This document shows positions 10,748 through 21,900 of a stretch of 64,000 nucleotides of DNA, in pieces (position 1 is the first letter of the stretch; every line of letters begins with the position of its first letter). Source of the DNA: Mycoplasmopsis agassizii. Its GTDB lineage: Bacteria; Bacillota_I; Bacilli_A; Mycoplasmatales; Metamycoplasmataceae. The stretch covers positions 1 to 64,000 of the forward strand of contig NZ_NQNY01000003.1 of assembly GCF_002276225.1 (NCBI RefSeq), read 5' to 3'. The notes below the pieces were generated by a model. That model saw nothing but the letters and a program-made list of their open reading frames with translations, had not been told where the DNA came from and searched no databases. Made by a program: the position numbers and the translations under genes.

Positions 10748-11434
10748 TTACATTCCCCACTTATTTTTAAATGTTATAAATAAGTGGGTTTTTAAAAACT
10801 TAATACTTCTACTTAGTTGTTCATGAATGTCTTTAACCACTTCATAATCATCTACACTAGGATCCTTTTCAATATCTAAAATATATTTAGATAAATTATG
10901 CTCAGCAATGAACTCTATATTACGAAGTTTTTTAGAATTCATACTAGCATTTGTAAAAGGTATAATAACTTTAACTTGTTCATTTACTTTAAAAGCACTT
11001 TTAAATTCATTTGCTGCCTTAATAAATAAATCTAACTCAGGATGAATTAATTTTTCACCCTTTTTTGACATTGTTATAAATGAGCCACTTTTAGTTAAAA
11101 CATCATGAATGTTTTTTTCTAAAGGATTAGCAATTAAATAAATAGCATTTTTGCCAATTGCTATTTTTTTAATAGCTGCTAAATATGTATAGTTACCAGT
11201 GATTACAAAGTTAGTATAGTAACTAGTTAAGACATGTTCTTTAGTTAGTCTAATTAGCATTCTATGTCTTTTATATCTTTTAATTAAATTAGAAGAAGTA
11301 TAAGAAAATTTAGTCTTTTTAATTACCTTAGTTCAAAGAATTAAAGCAGCAATTATGACAACGAATAAAGCCATAAAAAAATAGACTGCAATATCTCCTG
11401 GACTAGTATTATTTGTAAAAATTGTTGTTCCCAT
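10748..11434 (-). CDS. conserved-type hypothetical membrane-anchored protein
   Basis: A 228-residue protein. After a short polar N terminus, residues ~14-36 form one strong transmembrane helix (VYFFMALFVVIIAALIL), followed by a basic cytosolic-type segment and a soluble domain of about 170 residues. The soluble part alternates strands and helices (IAIGKNAIYLIANP, VKVIIPFTNAS, IEFIAEHNLSKYILDIE) in a manner reminiscent of nuclease-related NERD proteins, but I cannot confirm that. Start ATG 11434 is chosen because it adds the membrane helix; one UGA-Trp lies between it and the inner Met at 11260. Function unknown. Confidence 0.7.
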
Positions 11435-11534
11435 ATGTGGATAAAATTATAAATTTTTTGTAGTTAAAAGTTTAAAAATTACTAAAATCGGTTAAAAATG
11501 TGAGTGTTTTTTCACATTTTTAAGATTTGCAAAC

Positions 11535-11549
11535 AAAAAAAAAAAAAAA
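11535..11549. repeat. A15 homopolymer tract upstream of the rpe-PTS-tkt operon
   Basis: Fifteen consecutive A residues, directly followed by an imperfect inverted repeat (11550-11585, GCCC ... GGGC) and by TATAAT at 11561-11566. Read on the minus strand, the inverted repeat plus T15 is a terminator shape. Read on the plus strand, the tract lies between a TTGCAA (11527-11532) and the TATAAT box. Confidence 0.7.
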
Positions 11550-11560
11550 CGCCCAACCTC

Positions 11561-11566
11561 TATAAT
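11561..11566 (+). promoter_or_regulatory. candidate -10 box for the rpe operon
   Basis: Perfect TATAAT 56 bases before ATG 11622, immediately downstream of the A15 tract. The TTGCAA at 11527-11532 is 28 bases away, too far for a standard -35, so promoter strength could depend on tract length. An AGGAGG at 11578-11583 lies inside the hairpin arm but is too far from the rpe ATG to serve it. Confidence 0.45.
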
Positions 11567-11621
11567 TTGATTATATTAGGAGGGCTTTTGGGCTTATTTT
11601 AAGGCTTAATTAGCAAGTTAA

Positions 11622-12272
11622 ATGATTCTTATACCAAGTGTTTCAGCTGCAAAAAACAAGACAAATTTAGATTATCCAAAGGAGCTTGTTGATAGGTTAA
11701 TCGATTCAGGCTTTAATCATTTTCATCTTGATTTAACCGATGGAACAATCACTTCAGAAAATGACTTATCACTTATAAATTTAAACTATGATGCAGAAGA
11801 TATAACTTTTGATTACCACATTATGAGTGCTAATCCACTAGCTATTATTATGCAAATTAATGAACGTAAAAACACTTATGTTAATGCGCATTATAAATAT
11901 TTAAATAATATTCAAAAATACATTGCTTTGCTCAAGTCTAAGAATTTATTTGTAGGAATAACAGTTGAACTAGACGATGACTTTTCAAAAATTAGTAATC
12001 ATATTGATCAAATAAATTTAATAAATTTTATGTCAGTATCTAAACTAGGTAAAACAAATTTAACATTTGATGAAAATGTTTTTAAAAAAGTTCAGGACTT
12101 TAAAAAACATTATCAAAACTATCAAGGCAAAATTATGGTTGATGGCTCGGTTAGAAATATTCATCTAAAAAAATTAAGTGCATTGATTGATTTTTGTATT
12201 GTTGGTAGTATCTTGCTTAAAAATGATGATTTTAAAAACAACCTAAAAAATTTAAGAAAGGAATTTATCTAA
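11622..12272 (+). CDS. rpe: ribulose-phosphate 3-epimerase family protein
   Basis: A 216-residue TIM-barrel epimerase that interconverts ribulose-5-phosphate and xylulose-5-phosphate in the cytosol. Family blocks: HLDLTDG (metal-binding region near residue 36), DYHIMSANP (usual DxHLMxxxP), MVDGSVR and CIVGSILL near the C terminus. VDGSVR replaces the common VDGGI, so the sequence is divergent. The stop TAA overlaps the next ATG (TAATG), indicating translational coupling. Its neighbours (ascorbate-type PTS and transketolase) suggest it feeds a pentose phosphate produced from an imported sugar. An L-xylulose-5-phosphate epimerase (UlaE) is less likely from the motifs. Confidence 0.85.
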   Translation: MILIPSVSAAKNKTNLDYPKELVDRLIDSGFNHFHLDLTDGTITSENDLSLINLNYDAEDITFDYHIMSANPLAIIMQINERKNTYVNAHYKYLNNIQKYIALLKSKNLFVGITVELDDDFSKISNHIDQINLINFMSVSKLGKTNLTFDENVFKKVQDFKKHYQNYQGKIMVDGSVRNIHLKKLSALIDFCIVGSILLKNDDFKNNLKNLRKEFI

Positions 12273-12703
12273 TGGAAAAAGATCTGATCAAAATTTCAGA
12301 GCAAAAATTAAATTGAATTGATGCACTAAAAGAAGGAGTTCAACTCTTAGAAAATAAAAAATATTGTCAAATGACATACGCTGATTCAATTATTGATGCA
12401 ACAAATAAATATGGACCTTACTATGTAATAGCACCACTTTTAGCATTAGCACATGCATTGCCACAAGAAAATGTAAGTAAAGTAGGTTTATCTTTAGTAG
12501 TGTACAAAAATATTGTTAATTTTAGTGACAAAACTGAGCACCAAGTAAAACTATTATTCACTCTTTGCACAACAAGACCTAATGATCATATTGATATGCT
12601 TCAAAAATTTGTAACAGTATTTAACGAAAACAAAAACTTGACCTCTCAAATAATTAACGCAACTACAGTTGATGAAATTCATCAACTTTTAAAGGAAATT
12701 TAA
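12272..12703 (+). CDS. PTS EIIA component, ascorbate/mannitol type
   Basis: A 143-residue cytosolic phosphocarrier of the PTS EIIA-2 fold, accepting phosphate from HPr and passing it to EIIB. The motif GPYYVIAPLLALAHALP (residues ~48-64) contains the phosphorylated His (H61). The start overlaps the rpe stop by one base; an SD-like AAGAAAGGAA lies upstream within rpe. tkt begins 3 bases after its stop. Pairing with the downstream IIB and IIC makes this the IIA (UlaC-like) of an ascorbate-family permease. Confidence 0.85.
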
Positions 12704-12706
12704 AAT

Positions 12707-14668
12707 ATGAAATCAAATAAAAATTTATCAGATAAAAGTATTTCTGCTATTAGAGTCTTATCTGCTCAAATGGTAAATAAAGCCAAAAGTGGACATACAG
12801 GAATGCCACTTGGAGCAGCACCAATTATGTATGCTTTATTTAAAAATCATTTTGTTGCGGAACCTTCAACTCCAGATTTTTTAAATCGTGATCGTTTAAT
12901 TTTAAGTGCAGGACACGGCAGTGCTTTGCTTTACGCAACAATGCATTTAGCAGGATTTGAAGATGCTAATATTGAACAACTAAAAAGATTTAGACAAATA
13001 GATTCAACTACTGCAGGACATCCTGAAAATGTTATTTTTAAAGGTATAGATGCATCAACAGGTCCTCTTGGTCAAGGTGTAGCAATAGCTACAGGTATGG
13101 CTATAAGTGAATCTAAATTAAATACTCATTTTAAAGATGAAAATTTAATTGATCATCATATTTATTGTATTTTTGGTGATGCATGTTTACAAGAAGGAAT
13201 TTCTTTTGAAGCATTTTCTTTGGCAGGTAGATATAAATTAAATAAGCTAATTTATATTTATGATAGTAATGATATTCAATCAGATTCAAATGTAGAAAGT
13301 TCAACGAACTTTAAAACAAAAGAATATTTTGAAGCTCTTGGATTTAATTATTTTCTTGTAAAAGATGGTGAAGATTATGAACTAATTTCTGAAACAATTA
13401 GTCTAGCAAAACAATCAAAAGATAAACCTTCAATTATTGAAGTGAAAACAACTATTGGTTTTAAAACTAAATATGCAGGAACAAATAAAAGTCACTCATT
13501 AGTTTTAAATGATGAAGAATTAAGACAACTTGAAAAATATTTAAATTGAAATTATGATCCTTTTAAAATTCCTGAAGAAGTTTATAATGATTTTGAAGAT
13601 CTAAAAATTCGAGGAAAAAATAAATTAAAAATCTATCAAGAAAATCTTAAAAAATTAAGTTCAGAAAAGCAACATAATTTAAGTCTTTTAGAATCTAAGA
13701 AAATTAATTTCAAAGAAGAATGGTTTAGTAAATTAAAGTACGAAAAAGCCCCAATTCGGGGCGTTTCAGGTGATGTTTTACAAATTATAGCAGAGCATAA
13801 TCAACTAATGTTTGTCTCTTCAGCAGACCTTGCTTCATCTACTAAAATGTGAGTAAATAAAGGCTCTATTTATGATGTTAATAATCGTTTAGGAATTAAC
13901 TTAAATATGGGTGTTAGAGAATTTGCTATGACTGCAATTAATTCGGGAATTACTTTACATAGTAATATGAAAACAATTAATTCAACCTTTTTAGTATTTA
14001 GTGATTATTCAAAAGCAGCACTAAGATTAGCAGCAATTTCTTATTCACCAATTACATCTATTTTCTCTCATGATACAGTTACAGTTGGTTATGATGGTCC
14101 AACTCATCAGGCAGTTGAACAACTATGAAGTTTAAGATTAATACCTAATCATGTTTTATTTAGACCTGCTAATTTAACTGAAACAATTCATAGTTTTAAC
14201 TATGCTTTAAATTCAAAAATTACACCTGTAACAATCGTTACTTCCAGAGCAGATTTTTTACAAAGAGAATTTGGAAATAAAGATGAAATTTATAAAGGTG
14301 CTTATTTAATTGAAAAAGATCCTAATTATGATTTGACAATTTTAGCTAGTGGTAGTGAAGTTGATATTACTTTTCAATTAAAAGATTTACTAAAAGATGA
14401 AGGTTATATTACTAACATAATTTCAATTCCTTCATGAAATTTATTTAAGCAACAAAGTGTTGAATATCAAAAACAAATTCTAGGAAATAAAAAAGTAATT
14501 GCAGTTGAATTTGGCTCGTCTCAGCCTTGATATAAACATGCTGATTTAGTGTTAGGTGTTAATAACTTTGGTTTTAGTGCTTCGCCTAATGATGTAATTA
14601 ATAAATTGAAACTGCAAGCAAAAGATCTAGTAAAAGAAATTTTAGAATTTCTTAGACTAAAAAAATAA
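12707..14668 (+). CDS. tkt: transketolase
   Basis: A 653-residue thiamine-diphosphate enzyme moving two-carbon units between sugar phosphates. Visible blocks: SGHTGMPLGAAP at the N terminus, LSAGHGSALLYA, TGPLGQG, the ThDP-binding region GDACLQEG (usually GDG) through DSNDIQ, and pyrimidine-domain motifs MGVREFAM and SHDTVTVGYDGPTHQ with the catalytic-region His. Length matches the family (about 650-670). Several UGA-Trp codons interrupt the frame under the standard code. It sits inside a PTS operon, 3 bases after IIA and 10 bases before IIB, which ties it to use of the imported sugar as well as to general pentose phosphate metabolism. Confidence 0.93.
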
Positions 14669-14678
14669 AAGGAGTATT

Positions 14679-14957
14679 ATGAAAAAAATCGTAACAGTTT
14701 GTGGCATGGGTTTAGGTTCATCTTTAATAGTTGAGATGAACACTAAAAAAGCCATTAAAACTTTAAATTTAGATGAATCTAAATTTCAAGTAACACATCA
14801 AAACTTAAATTCTTATTCACCAAGTCAAGGTTTTGATATTATCATTTGTGGACAGGATCTTTCAGATAGCATTGATCCAGGAAATGGTAAAAAAATAGTT
14901 TTAAAGAACTTAATGGATTCTGAAGAATTGATCCAAAAGTTGAAAGAAAATCTTTAA
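14679..14957 (+). CDS. ulaB: PTS ascorbate-type EIIB component
   Basis: A 92-residue EIIB of the ascorbate/galactitol class. The N-terminal VCGMGLGSS loop carries the phosphorylated Cys8, followed by MNTKKA as in UlaB-type proteins. AAAGGAGTATT precedes the ATG. It receives phosphate from EIIA and donates it to sugar held by the EIIC encoded 21 bases downstream. Confidence 0.88.
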   Translation: MKKIVTVCGMGLGSSLIVEMNTKKAIKTLNLDESKFQVTHQNLNSYSPSQGFDIIICGQDLSDSIDPGNGKKIVLKNLMDSEELIQKLKENL

Positions 14958-14978
14958 GACATTAATTAGGATATAAAA

Positions 14979-16604
14979 ATGAATCAATCTTTACAAATTG
15001 ATGCAGGTACGTGATTTTTAACTTTCTTTAAAGATTTCATTGGTACACCTGCAATTTTAATCGGACTATTTGCCTTAATAGGTTCACTACTATTAAGGAA
15101 AAAAGGTACAGAAATTATTCTTACTTTATTTAAAACTATCGCTGGCTTTCTAATCCTAGGTGGAGGTGCTGGTGTTTTAGTAGGAAGTTTATCTAACTTT
15201 CAAGTTTTATTTGTTGACTTATTCCAAGTCCAAGGTGTGATTCCTAATAATGATGCTTTTGCAGGACAATTATTTGAAATTGCCCCTGCAATTGCTCAAC
15301 TAGGATCAATCATCATGGTTGTTTCGATGCTCTTTAACTTGTTATTAGCATATACTAGTCGTTATAAATACATTTTCTTAAGTGGTCACGTGTTATTTTA
15401 CATGTCTTTAATGTTAGCAGGCGTGATGGTTTTAAGTGGTTTTGACTTAAATGTTGCTTCTGATTATGCAACTGCTTTAGTTGCTTCATCAGTAATTATG
15501 GCAACCTACATGGTAATTTCTTGTGCAGCAACTTCTAAATATGTACAAAGAATTACAGGTGCTAAAGATATTTCAATGGCACATACAGGAAGTATTGGTT
15601 ATGTAATGTCAGGGCTAATTGGCGACATGATTTATCGTTCTAAAAAAGGTAAAGTAAAATCAACTGAAGAAATTAAGTTTCCAAAATGATTATCATTTTT
15701 TAGAAATACTTTTGCTTCAATGGCAATTACAATGTTAATTGTCTTTGCCATTGTTTACATTCCTCAAGGGATTATGTATCAAACAGGTGTTAAAACTATT
15801 ACAGCTGCAACTAATGAAGCAACAGCAGCAACTTTAACAAATCTTTTTGGAGCAAGTGCTTCCAAAAACTGATTAGTGCAAAACATTTTAGATGCTTTCA
15901 CTTTTGCAGCAGGAGTAGAAATCATGCTTTTTGGTGTACGCATGATTATTGGTGAATTAGTGCCTGCTTTCAAAGGAATTTCTGATAAGTGAATCAAGAA
16001 TTCTAAAGCAGGACTAGATTGCCCAATTGTCTTTCCTTATGCACCAAATGCTGTTTTAATAGGCTTTTTATCCTCGTTTGGAGCAGGTTTAGTCGGCATT
16101 GGAATTACAATTGGTTTTGCAGCAGGATCAAGAGTAGTTAATAACGGAGCAATTATCATTGCCCCTGTGATTATTCCAGGGATAGTTGCCCACTTTTTCT
16201 TAGGGGCAACATCAGGAGTTTTTGGTAATTCAAAAGGTGGTATTTTAGGAGCAATCATTGGTCCATTTATTCATGGTTTAATAATTACTTTCGTACCAAT
16301 AATCTTTGTCATGACTGCTTGAAGCCCTTCTTCAACATTAGGTTGAGGAGATAGTGATTATTTAATCGGAATTGTTCCAGGAGTTTTAGGTTATCGAACT
16401 TTAGTTGCTTCAAATACCAATATGGCAAGAGGTTTAGTCTTAGGAATACCAATTACAATTTATGTTTTATTATCTTTAGAAGGCTTATTCAAACGCTTTT
16501 ACATGGATAAAAAAGATTTAACTTATAGAAAAATCTTTTTTAAAAATTCTAAGCTAGTTTCAGCAAATGAAGCACCAACTGAACCTTCAGATTCAGTTGA
16601 ATAA
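14979..16604 (+). CDS. ulaA: PTS ascorbate-type EIIC permease
   Basis: A 541-residue polytopic membrane protein of the UlaA (SgaT) family, importing and phosphorylating its sugar with EIIB/EIIA. About ten or more hydrophobic segments can be traced. Family blocks include FIGTPAILIGLFALIGS near the N terminus, AGVEIMLFGVRMIIGELVPAFKGI, and the Gly-rich GAGLVGIGITIGFAAGS loop. The C-terminal tail is polar (Lys then Glu/Pro/Ser). Several Trp residues are UGA. Ascorbate is the family substrate, but the ascorbate-6-phosphate lactonase and decarboxylase genes are not in this operon, so the true sugar is open. Confidence 0.88.
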
Positions 16605-16613
16605 ATTGAACAA

Positions 16614-16645
16614 AAATCAGCAAATTTACTTGCTGATTTTCTTTT
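16614..16645 (+). terminator. rho-independent terminator of the PTS operon
   Basis: 10-bp perfect stem AAATCAGCAA/TTGCTGATTT with a 6-nt loop followed by a T-rich stretch, 10 bases after the EIIC stop. Confidence 0.85.
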
Positions 16646-16929
16646 GCCTTAACTTATAAAAACCAAGTAGAATGCAAATTTTTTTGAAAAAAGTTTTTTA
16701 TGCTTAATTTTATCTAGCAAGAAAAAACTATTAATTATGTTTTAAATAGTTATAAAATATTTATATTTTTATTATTAATATCAAATTTAAACAGATTTTA
16801 AAGAAGACAAATTTTTAGGAAAATATTTGAAAAATATTTTCCAAAACTAGTCAAAAATTTTATTGCTATAGAGAAGGGATAAACCTTTTCAAATAATAAT
16901 CAAATTTAGCAAACTAGTAAAGGAAAGAT
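16646..16929. other. intergenic region with a perfect 11-bp palindrome
   Basis: AT-rich, no gene. At 16818-16842 there is a perfect inverted repeat (GGAAAATATTT, 3-nt loop, AAATATTTTCC) without a T run, about 90 bases before the coiled-coil gene. It could be an operator or an mRNA leader hairpin; sequence alone does not decide. Confidence 0.5.
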
Positions 16930-17589
16930 ATGGAAGAAATAATCCTTGTCAAAACCATTAAAGAAGCACAAAAAATCATGACTACCTTCTTCAAAAATCA
17001 TGAAGATTTTGAAATTGTTAAAAAAGTTTATGAAAATAACGAACACTACTTTATAATAAAATCAAAGACTGAGAAAGATAAAGGAGGAACTATGACTGAT
17101 GGCAAAATCATAATGAAAATGATTAGTGATTTAACAATAGCGGTTAATGGAATATCAGCAAGATTAGATAAGGTGGAAGAAAGATTAGATAATTTAGAAT
17201 CTAGGTTAGATAAAGTTGAAAAAAGGATAGATAATTTAGAAGAAACGGTAAATGGCTTAATTAAAAACTTCGAAACATTATCTAATGTTGTTTCAGGATT
17301 AATCACAACTGTTACTCAACTATCAAATACTGTCGCTATCTTATCAGATAAGGTTGAAAAGTTAGATAAACGTGTAGATGATCTAACGATTAAAACCGAA
17401 GAAGGCTTTAAAAAAGTTTGAAAAGAAATTAACTTTATAAAAATTGAACTAAGTTCTTTAAGAAGTGATTTTAACCTTCATGTACAAGACTTTAATGAAT
17501 TTAGAATTTCAGTTAATGATCGCCTTGACAGACTTGAAGATGACATGAAATATGTAAAAGGTGTTTTAGTAAGAAACAACCTAAAATAG
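16930..17589 (+). CDS. coiled-coil protein, DUF16-like
   Basis: A 219-residue protein. Residues ~1-50 are a short globular-looking domain; from residue ~60 the sequence is heptad-patterned (RLDKVEERLDNLE, RLDKVEKRIDNLE, KVEKLDKRVDDL), as in the mollicute DUF16 and related coiled-coil families. The start has AAAGGAAAG upstream. Inside the frame, AAGGAGG at 17081-17087 lies 4 bases before in-frame ATG 17092, a stronger initiation site than the first, so a 165-residue form lacking the N-terminal domain may also or instead be made. A similar layout is present in the gene at 54773. One UGA-Trp near residue 164. Likely oligomeric; function unknown. Confidence 0.75.
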
Positions 17590-17624
17590 TTTTTACATTT
17601 TAACTACAGATAAATTATTTAAAT

Positions 17625-17654
17625 CATCAGCAAAATATTGTTGATGCTTTTTTT
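17625..17654 (+). terminator. rho-independent terminator
   Basis: Stem CATCAGCAA/TTGTTGATG (one G-U pair), then CTTTTTTT. Confidence 0.82.
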
Positions 17655-17668
17655 AATTATGTTATAAT
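17641..17668 (+). promoter_or_regulatory. promoter of the PEBP gene
   Basis: TTGATG (17641-17646) and TATAAT (17663-17668) with 16-base spacing, overlapping the terminator stem of the upstream gene; the -10 lies 36 bases before ATG 17705. AGGAG at 17692-17696 is the ribosome binding site. Confidence 0.6.
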
Positions 17669-17704
17669 TACTTTGTCAAGAAAATTGACATAGGAGTTTA
17701 ATAA

Positions 17705-18934
17705 ATGAAATTAAAAAAATATTTAACTGAATTAACTGTTTATTGAAATAGTGAAAAAGATGAAAGTAGTTGTGGATGTGCCCTTAAAAAGGCTTTAAAT
17801 AATTGACAACTACCAAGAAGAACTAATTTAAACATTAGTTCTTCATCGATTGAAAATGGTTATTGAAAACCTGAAGCAATTGCTGAATATTTGCATGAGC
17901 TTTATCCTAATAGTGAAGGTAAAAGCCCTCATTTAAAATGGGATAAAGTAGATAGTGCAAAAGCATATGCAGTCTTAATTAATGACTGAGAAGCTGCTAA
18001 TGTAATTGGTACACCTTTTCTACATTGGCTAGTTGCTAATGTAGAAACTAATGAATTAGAACTTAATTCTTCTAAGTTAAATCCTAATTTAGAGCAAGGA
18101 TTTAATTCGTTAGCTTCATCTAAATTAACAAGAATAACTGATAAAGAAAAAGCAAAAAAAGAAGCCTTAAAGCATGCTAATTATACTGGTCCAGGTGCAC
18201 CTGATAAAAGCCATAATTATGAAATTAGCGTTTATGCTTTAAGTGAGAAATTAGACCTACCTAAACCTTTTTACTATGCTGATTTGCATCAAGCAATGCA
18301 CGGTAAAGTTATTGCTTGAGATAGTGTTAGTGCTAAATTAAAACACCCTAATGATATGATAAATTATCATTATTATGAATTTTTTGCACCTAGCAAAAAA
18401 TATAATTCTGAACAGATAATTATTAAGTCAAAAAGTGTTGATGATGCTAATTATTTAAATTCTATAAACGCTTATAAGGATGATGCACCTAGCTTAGAAC
18501 TGACTTGAAATAAAATAAAAGATGCTAATTATTATTCATTAGTTTTAATGAATAATGAAGCAAAAGAAGTAACAGATGGTAATCCTTTTATAAACTGATT
18601 AGTAACAAATATTGATGAAAATAATCTAGAAGAAAACGCTGGTTTATTAAATAAAAAAATTATTCAAGGTCATTCTAGTGCAACAAGAAATTTTGACTTT
18701 AAAGCTTATAATCCACCTTATTTAGATGTTAAAGATTTAGTAAATCATGAAGGTGATCGCTATCATGGACCTACTTCAGAATCTGATGAAACCACTTATA
18801 CAATTTATCTTTATGCACATCAAGATAAATTAAATCTAAAGCAAGAATTTAAATTAGGGGACTTATCTAGAGAACTTCATGGCAAAGTATTTGCTGAAGG
18901 AATTTACTTTTTTAAAGTTAAAAAAGCAAATTAA
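17705..18934 (+). CDS. tandem two-domain YbhB/YbcL (PEBP) family protein
   Basis: A 409-residue protein containing two phosphatidylethanolamine-binding-protein folds; bacterial YbhB/YbcL proteins normally have one (about 150-180 residues). Domain 1 (roughly 55-215) has SPHLKWDKV, the ligand-pocket FLHWLVANV, then GPGAPDKSHNYEISVYAL and LHGK-like MHGKVIA. Domain 2 (roughly 240-405) repeats the order: APSLELTWNKI, FINWLVTNI, YHGP, TYTIYLYA and LHGKVFAEG. The pocket His of domain 1 (LHW) is replaced by Asn in domain 2 (INW). No signal peptide, so cytosolic. The many UGA-Trp codons hide this gene from standard-code searches. Role in mycoplasmas unknown; family members bind anionic ligands or act as kinase regulators. 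Confidence 0.85.
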
Positions 18935-18946
18935 ATTAATTAAAAC

Positions 18947-18981
18947 AAAAATCAACAACTTTTACAGGTTGTTGATTTTTT
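18947..18981. terminator. terminator between convergent genes
   Basis: 13-bp stem AAAAATCAACAAC/GTTGTTGATTTTT with an 8-nt loop; serves the PEBP gene and, read in reverse, the large lipoprotein gene ending at 18985. Confidence 0.85.
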
Positions 18982-18984
18982 AAA

Positions 18985-21900
18985 TTATTTGTTCTCTTTA
19001 TTATTGATTCCTGAATCCAGAGCAACTGTATCAGGGTTTAAAGCATTAGCTCTTAGTACTTGCGACATAATACTATTATCATTTTTTAAGTCAAATAGTG
19101 AATTATTATCAGACACAGCACCATAATAATTAAAACTATTAGTAATTAATTTTCATGACTGTAAGAAAGTACGTGGAGCACCTGAGTTAATAATTGAAAC
19201 AAAGTAGCCTGAGTTATCAAAAACTCCCGTTCCTGAATTACCTGCGTTATGGAAAGTAGGTGTTAAACCATTAGTTGAAAATCCAATTGAAGTATTATTT
19301 TGTGATGTACGGTTATAAACATAAGCTGATTGTTTTCCATAAGGAAAGCCACTAAAACTATAATCAATTAACATTGAAGGCATAAACATTGAAACAGGTT
19401 CTTCCTTGTTTGCAATTTTTAATGGTTCTAGTTTTTCTCAATCATCTAACCATTTATAGTAACGATATTTACCATCTGCATAAGCTTTTTCTTTAGCAAC
19501 TTTAATATCAGCAACTACCAGTGCAATATCGACTGCACCGTTTTTATTTGTACCATCAATTGAAGTTTGTTTTAAACTAGTTCCATCTCAAATTTGCTTA
19601 TAAGGAATGCCACTAACTACATCTAAACCATCTCAATAACTAGTTCCATTATGTCAGTTATTTCCAAAATCATCTGAGTGTCTAACGATGAAAACTGAGC
19701 CATTATTACCTAGACCATTTTGCTTCATTTGATCAGCATTTCCTGAGGCCACGTGATGATTAGTAATTAGGTAGTATTTTAATTCATCGCTTTTGTCATC
19801 ACTTGCTTTTGCTAGCATAGTTCATGAACCCATGTTACCACCAAAGCTTCTTTCTTTGATATCTTTGAATGAATCATAATTATATGATTCATGAGCGTAT
19901 TCAAGGTTCATTTTGTATCCTTGTGTTCATTTTCAAGTAACATTTTGGTTAAAGTCAAATTCAAAAGCAGTATCGTTATTTTCATAACGTTTGTTGTAAA
20001 GAATTAAAGGTACATTTTCTGCAGTGAATGTAACATTATCATAATTAAAGTCATTAGTTGGAATTGTGTTGAAGTTTTCAACTTCAACATTATTTGTATA
20101 TTCAAGATTGAAAGTTGTTGCGTATTTACCAAAGTAAATTTCTTTACCTATGTTTAATTCATCAAATTTCTTACTTATATTTAAATCTGCATCTAATTGT
20201 GTGAAGTTGTTAAAAGTAATTGGTTTTCTAGTTTCTCTACCTCGTGATGAAGTAGTAACTTCTTCTAATTTAGTAATCTTGAATGTGAATTTAATTCCTT
20301 CGTCAATTAATTTTGCATTTAGATTAAATGATGCATCATAATATGTCTGACTACTATTACTGAAATTATGTGATCTAAACGATCCTTTCATGTCAACATT
20401 TTTTTGTTCTTTTAATTTTTTATAATCTAATTCAACAATAGCACGAGTATTTGGAAGTTGTCTGCTAGTAAAACTCTTATTGTTGTTATTCATCAATTTT
20501 ACTATTTGATCATAACCCGCATTAACTAGACCACCTAAATTAATTATAACTTTTTGATTATCTACATTGGTTGTTGTATTATCAAAAATTGGTGAATAAT
20601 ATTTACTTAATAATGTAAAAGTTACTTCTTTTTTAGAATTTTCTGCATTTCATAAAGCATCTTTTTTAGATAATTCTAGTCTTCTATTGCGAGCAATTAA
20701 ACTACTACTTAGTTGTGCTTCACGAAGTGCTTGCTGTGCTGCTTTTTCTTCTAGTTTCGAACGTTCAGGTGTTATACCAGTTCCCGAGGTAAAACCTGTT
20801 GTTTCTGTGTTAACTTTATAAAGTTGATCTAGTGCACCTTCTTGACTTTCACCAGAATTAATTGCTTTTAGACCTGAAAGTTTAATTCATTTTGTAGCAG
20901 TTTTAGATTTATTACTTGAATCCGTATATTTAAATTTAATTCAGGCAGTACCTGCTTGATCATTTTTATTAGAAATTTCACCAATATAAAATTCTTTAAT
21001 TGAACCATTTTGATTTGTAAACTTATCATAAATAAAATGGTTGTTAGGTGAAACAAATTTAACTTTGACTGCATTACTTAAAGTTTGTGCATTTAAACTC
21101 GAAGGAGTCATATTTGCTAATGCTGTAGTATCAATAGATAAATCTGAAAAAGAAATATTATTTAAATCTTGTTCAATATATTTTAAATCTCTTAATGAAT
21201 TTGTTAGATTGCTTAAAGTAATTAAATTTGAATGTCATTTAACTTTTGCATTATCTTTTTTAGTAAATCCTAACTTAAAACTTATTTTAGTTTTATCAGG
21301 ATTACCCCTTCGATCTTTAGGGATTTGTACATCATAATAAGTTACAAAATAATTACTTCTTAAACTATTAATTTGTACTGCTGAAGCAGTATCATTAGTA
21401 ATTTTCCCAGCAGGTACAGTTCCTGTTGTTTTATTTGGATCATCTTTAAATCCATCATCACCTTTTTTAGCATCAGCAAGAACTTTGTTATTGTATGTAT
21501 CAGTTTTGTCATCAAAAGTTTTACCCGAATCAGTTGATGCTGCTACTTGACCTGTAAATTTTAAAAAGTATCTTAAATTTTTAGCAGTCATAAATTGAGG
21601 TTCTAAATAAGAAAAACCTTCAGTCTTATTTAATTCAAAATCACTTCCATTAATTTGACCTGCATGTTTTTTAATATCAGTTAATTGATTTTTTTCCTGA
21701 GTAGTTAAAGATGATTCTGCACTTTCAAAATCACTATCTTTTAATGTCCCTTTTTCATCAACAGGATCTTGTAGCTTTTTAAAGTAATTTAAAGTTACAT
21801 TCTTAGTGAATAAAGGTTCTGTTGCATTTTCTAGATATGCACCGATTTTAACTTCCATTTTACCACTTAAATCATTAGCAGAAATCTTAGTTGCTTTAAT

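Noticed and set aside
11578..11583. AGGAGG as the rpe ribosome binding site
   Set aside because: It is about 38 bases before ATG 11622, and the intervening frames contain stops, so it cannot be used for rpe.
12707..14668. Transketolase as two or three broken fragments
   Set aside because: The breaks are UGA codons only; read as Trp, the protein is full length with all motifs.
16037..16258. Minus-strand open frames within the PTS EIIC gene
   Set aside because: They are antisense shadows of a strongly supported membrane protein with family motifs.
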